Source: UBA1924 sp963976625 (GTDB lineage: Bacteria > Planctomycetota > Phycisphaerae > Phycisphaerales > UBA1924). From it: a DNA stretch of 46,161 nucleotides. Made by a program: the position numbers and the translations under genes. Shown piece after piece: positions 44,339 to 46,161 of the stretch (positions are counted from its first letter, which is position 1; the number at the start of each line of letters is the position of its first letter). Under the pieces are notes generated by a model, which saw only the letters and a list, made by a program, of their open reading frames with translations, had not been told where the DNA came from and did no database searches. The DNA is taken from contig CAXBLA010000023.1 of the NCBI GenBank assembly GCA_963976625.1, positions 1 to 46,161 on the forward strand. The letters are read 5' to 3'.

Positions 44339-44400
44339 ACCCAGCTGCTTCTTCAAACCCAGCTGTTTTTTCAAACCCAGCTAGTTCTTCAAACCCAGCT
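44339..44400. repeat. 18-bp tandem repeat (~3.4 copies) across the UDG stop codon
   Basis: Plus-strand units of 18 bases start at 44339, 44357 and 44375 (ACCCAGCTNNTTNTTCAA consensus), with a partial unit at 44393. Read on the minus strand each unit is AGCTGGGTTTGAANNAN. The innermost copy encodes the last residues (KLGLKN) and stop of the UDG; the others lie just past the stop. Confidence 0.9.
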
Positions 44401-45253
44401 TGTCGATCACCTGCGTCAGATCTGACCAGACCTTCCGGCGGTTGTCCTCGGTGTACGAACGCAGCAGGTACGCCGGGTGGTAGGTCGGCATGATCTCGAT
44501 CTTGCCCAAGCCCTCGCTCTCAGGACTCGTCGGCCACGGGTGCCAGTGCCCACGCAGCGTGCGCATCGGGCTCTGGGACTTGAGGATCAGCTGCGAAGCC
44601 GACAGCCCGAGGGTGACGATAGCCTTGGGCTCGATGATCCGCACCTGTTCGACGAGGTAGGGCTCGCACAGCCGGGCCTGCTCCTTGGTCGGGGTGGCGT
44701 TGTTGGGTGGGCGGGTTTTGAGCACATTGGTGATGTACACCTGCTCGCGGGTGACGCCCATCGCCTTGATCATGTTCTCTAAGAGCTGCCCGGCCCGCCC
44801 GACGAACGGACGCCCGGTGCGGTCTTCGTCCTCGCCGGGGGCCTCACCAATAAACATCAACTGGGCCTGCGGGTCGCCCTCGCCGAAGACGATGTTGCTG
44901 AAAGCGGTATTGAAATGTGCGTGCGGGGCATCGAGCTCGTACTTGGCCCGCAATGCATCGAGCCGGGCCTGGGCATCCGATTCGCTGGCGTACGCACCTT
45001 GGAGTGCTTGAGCGGCGGCTGCCGGGATCGATGCGAGCTCAGAGTCTGGGTTCGCTTGGGCTGGCGGGTGGGCTGGCGGTACGGAAACGGGAGCCTGCGT
45101 TGGCTGGGGCGATCGGCTTGGCGTTGGAGGCGCGACATCGGCTGTCGGCTGCGCCATCACCGTCGGCACCTCACCCAAGGGCAAGAAATCGACCCCCAAC
45201 AGCTCCGCGGTCTTTGCGTGCTGGGCCATCAAGATGCGCGGATCGGTGCTCAT
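44381..45253 (-). CDS. Family-4-type uracil-DNA glycosylase lacking most Fe-S cysteines
   Basis: A 290-residue protein. An unusual Pro/Ala/Gln-rich N-terminal linker (residues ~30-90) precedes a UDG domain with the family-4 catalytic motif GEAPGEDEDRTGRPFVGRAG (residues 136-155), NVLKTRPPNN, and HPAYLLR (259-265). Family-4 enzymes excise uracil from DNA and hold a [4Fe-4S] cluster on four cysteines. Three of these are missing here: both of the N-terminal CxxC region are gone and the third is Thr (T180); only C196 remains. Catalytic residues look intact, so it could still act. It is preceded by MSTDPRIL at a start with few alternatives, and followed by a tandem repeat. Confidence 0.88.
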   Translation of the reverse strand: MSTDPRILMAQHAKTAELLGVDFLPLGEVPTVMAQPTADVAPPTPSRSPQPTQAPVSVPPAHPPAQANPDSELASIPAAAAQALQGAYASESDAQARLDALRAKYELDAPHAHFNTAFSNIVFGEGDPQAQLMFIGEAPGEDEDRTGRPFVGRAGQLLENMIKAMGVTREQVYITNVLKTRPPNNATPTKEQARLCEPYLVEQVRIIEPKAIVTLGLSASQLILKSQSPMRTLRGHWHPWPTSPESEGLGKIEIMPTYHPAYLLRSYTEDNRRKVWSDLTQVIDKLGLKN

Positions 45254-45320
45254 CCATGCATCTTAGCACGGGCGGCTGGGGATCCGAGCATTGGATTCAA
45301 AATGGAAGGAGGCCCGGGCT

Positions 45321-45632
45321 TTATGGAGCGGTATCGTCCACCGCGTCTTCGATCGCGTCTTGGGCATCGTCGATCATGTCCTCGGCGGTATCGGCCGCGT
45401 CATCGACCATGTCTTCGGCACTGTCCACCGCGTCGTCGAGGGCATCCTCGGCCTGATCGATTGCTGGTGTGTGGGTGCCGGTGGAACGCGGGACGGTGAT
45501 CTTGGGGTTGCTCACCAGAGCGGGCAAGAACGCGCCGGCAGCCGCCCCGACGATCAAACCGAGGATCAGGCCCGGGAGGAACGCGTGGGAAAAGCTGTTG
45601 TTCGAACCGTTGTTGGCGTTGGAGTTGCTCAT
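45321..45632 (-). CDS. Small membrane protein with acidic 11-residue repeats
   Basis: A 103-residue protein from the ATG at 45632. A Ser/Asn-rich start (MSNSNANNGSNNSF) precedes one hydrophobic Gly/Ala-rich helix at about residues 18-40 (FLPGLILGLIVGAAAGAFL). Residues 61-103 are four 11-residue acidic repeats: AEDALDDAVDS, AEDMVDDAADT, AEDMIDDAQDA, IEDAVDDTAP. A hendecad period suggests a long amphipathic helix or coiled coil, strongly negative. Its direction (minus) and codon use match the neighbours. Function is unknown; the acidic tail could bind a basic partner or divalent metal. Confidence 0.82.
   Translation of the reverse strand: MSNSNANNGSNNSFSHAFLPGLILGLIVGAAAGAFLPALVSNPKITVPRSTGTHTPAIDQAEDALDDAVDSAEDMVDDAADTAEDMIDDAQDAIEDAVDDTAP
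45324..45452 (-). repeat. 33-bp tandem repeats encoding acidic 11-residue units
   Basis: Four imperfect repeats of 33 bases encode the AED.(L/V/I)DDA pattern at the C-terminus of the small membrane protein at 45321-45632. The last unit is truncated. Copy number may differ between strains. Confidence 0.8.
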
Positions 45633-45822
45633 CGAAGACCTCTTCTGGATATGGCTGCGGGTGTGTGCTGGTGATTCGGCAAACAAGCCCACCGATTACC
45701 AGTACAGATCGGCGATTGGCCCCCCGCCGCTTTGATCAAAGTTGCACCTGAGTGTATCAGAATCGCCTGTTGAGTGCGTGAAAACACCGAAATCTACCCA
45801 AAACGACGCGATTCCATCCGAA

Positions 45823-46044
45823 TCAGCGCAATCGGCGTATGCGCCAGGCCCAGCGGGCGTACTCGAAAGCACCCCGAGCCCGCTCGAAGCCGCCAACCTG
45901 ATCCGAGCCCTTGGGGAAGGCCGTGCTCATCCGCCAGCCCCAGTACGCCCCTTTGAAGCGGAACTTGGAGACCACCGCCAGTGTGCACAGGACCCAGAGG
46001 GCCCCGATCGCATCAACAGCTTTTCCAACCAGATGACCGATCAT
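45823..46044 (-). CDS. 73-residue membrane protein, coupled to a sugar epimerase gene
   Basis: A short protein with one hydrophobic segment (DAIGALWVLCTLAVVSKF) and a basic, aromatic C-terminus (FRFKGAYWGWRMSTAFP, then RARGAFEYARWAWRIRRLR). It is real rather than a shadow because its ATG overlaps the TGA of the upstream epimerase (ATGA), and codon use fits. Topology is likely N-terminus near the membrane with the basic part in the cytosol. It may be a small partner of the epimerase or of nearby membrane enzymes, but no family is recognised. Confidence 0.75.
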   Translation of the reverse strand: MIGHLVGKAVDAIGALWVLCTLAVVSKFRFKGAYWGWRMSTAFPKGSDQVGGFERARGAFEYARWAWRIRRLR

Positions 46045-46161
46045 AACGCCCTGCCCTGGCGGAACTGATCCGCGTACCAGCGCACGGCCTGCTCAAGCCC
46101 GACCTCGATGCTCGTCGCGGGGGTGTAGCCGATGAGTTCATTAGCTGCCTGTACCGAAGAC
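46041..46161 (-). CDS. NAD-dependent epimerase/dehydratase, C-terminal end only
   Basis: Only the last ~39 codons lie in the window; the start is beyond the right edge. The end reads ANELIGYTPATSIEVGLEQ then AVRWYADQFRQGRAL. This is the typical C-terminus of extended short-chain sugar-nucleotide epimerases (an LGY.P.T.+.GL...V.WY pattern), such as UDP-glucuronate or UDP-glucose 4-epimerases. Which sugar cannot be told. The stop overlaps the start of the 73-residue membrane protein. Confidence 0.8.
   Translation of the reverse strand, partial: SSVQAANELIGYTPATSIEVGLEQAVRWYADQFRQGRAL

Overview
The window looks like a chromosomal segment from a member of the Planctomycetota, most likely class Phycisphaerae. 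The clues are: a two-repeat dockerin-like tail rich in DFFDVS motifs, a VPAPGA-type C-terminal sorting tail, membrane proteins with the CxxCGYDxxG...CPECG zinc ribbon, a 23S-5S rRNA unit with no 16S beside it, and a retained ftsW-murG pair. The DNA is GC-rich with strong codon bias, so nearly every real gene has long open frames in its shadow. Taxonomy is inferred from gene content only. No phage, insertion sequence, CRISPR array or tRNA gene was seen.

Layout. Positions 1-4989 (minus): ftsW, murG, a receiver-like orphan and a diguanylate cyclase cut by the window edge. Positions 5171-9016: rimO (minus), rarD and a small membrane protein (plus), and a pentapeptide-repeat protein (minus) directly downstream of glyA. 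Positions 9023-16853 (mostly minus): glyA, two tandem paralogous zinc-ribbon membrane proteins, a metallophosphoesterase, a Ser/Thr kinase, a possibly decayed reading frame, an anchored amidase-like protein, a lipoprotein, and trmL with a terminator. Positions 16895-18539 (minus): a TlpA-like thioredoxin and a SpoU rRNA methyltransferase. Positions 18613-24003 (plus): uppP, serA, tsaE, an ExbB-ExbD-ExbD set and an exported VPAPGA-tail protein. Then a divergent Fur-like regulator, followed on plus by a GT-C glycosyltransferase, a YbhN-type flippase, nadE and a dockerin-tail protein.

Positions 30260-35100 (minus): a third zinc-ribbon membrane protein, an orphan gene, and the 23S-5S rRNA unit with a strong terminator. 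Positions 35653-41009 (minus): a three-gene cluster led by a PilM protein that carries a PilN-like peptide and membrane helix on the same chain, followed by two single-span inner-membrane proteins, probably a type IV pilus or type II secretion alignment complex. Positions 41240-46161: a MEMO/AmmeMemoRadiSam-B protein, a small basic protein, a His-rich CusF-like lipoprotein, a family-4-like uracil-DNA glycosylase without most of its cluster cysteines, an acidic 11-residue-repeat membrane protein, a 73-residue membrane protein and the end of a sugar epimerase.

Most functions are housekeeping: peptidoglycan synthesis (ftsW, murG, uppP), translation and RNA modification (rimO, trmL, tsaE, SpoU methylase, rRNA) and serine/one-carbon/NAD metabolism (serA, glyA, nadE). 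The best leads for something undescribed are the PilM-N fusion cluster, the 105-residue basic protein, the cluster-less UDG, the metal-ligand-poor Fur-like protein and the zinc-ribbon membrane family. I do not see an obvious large new defence or mobile system.
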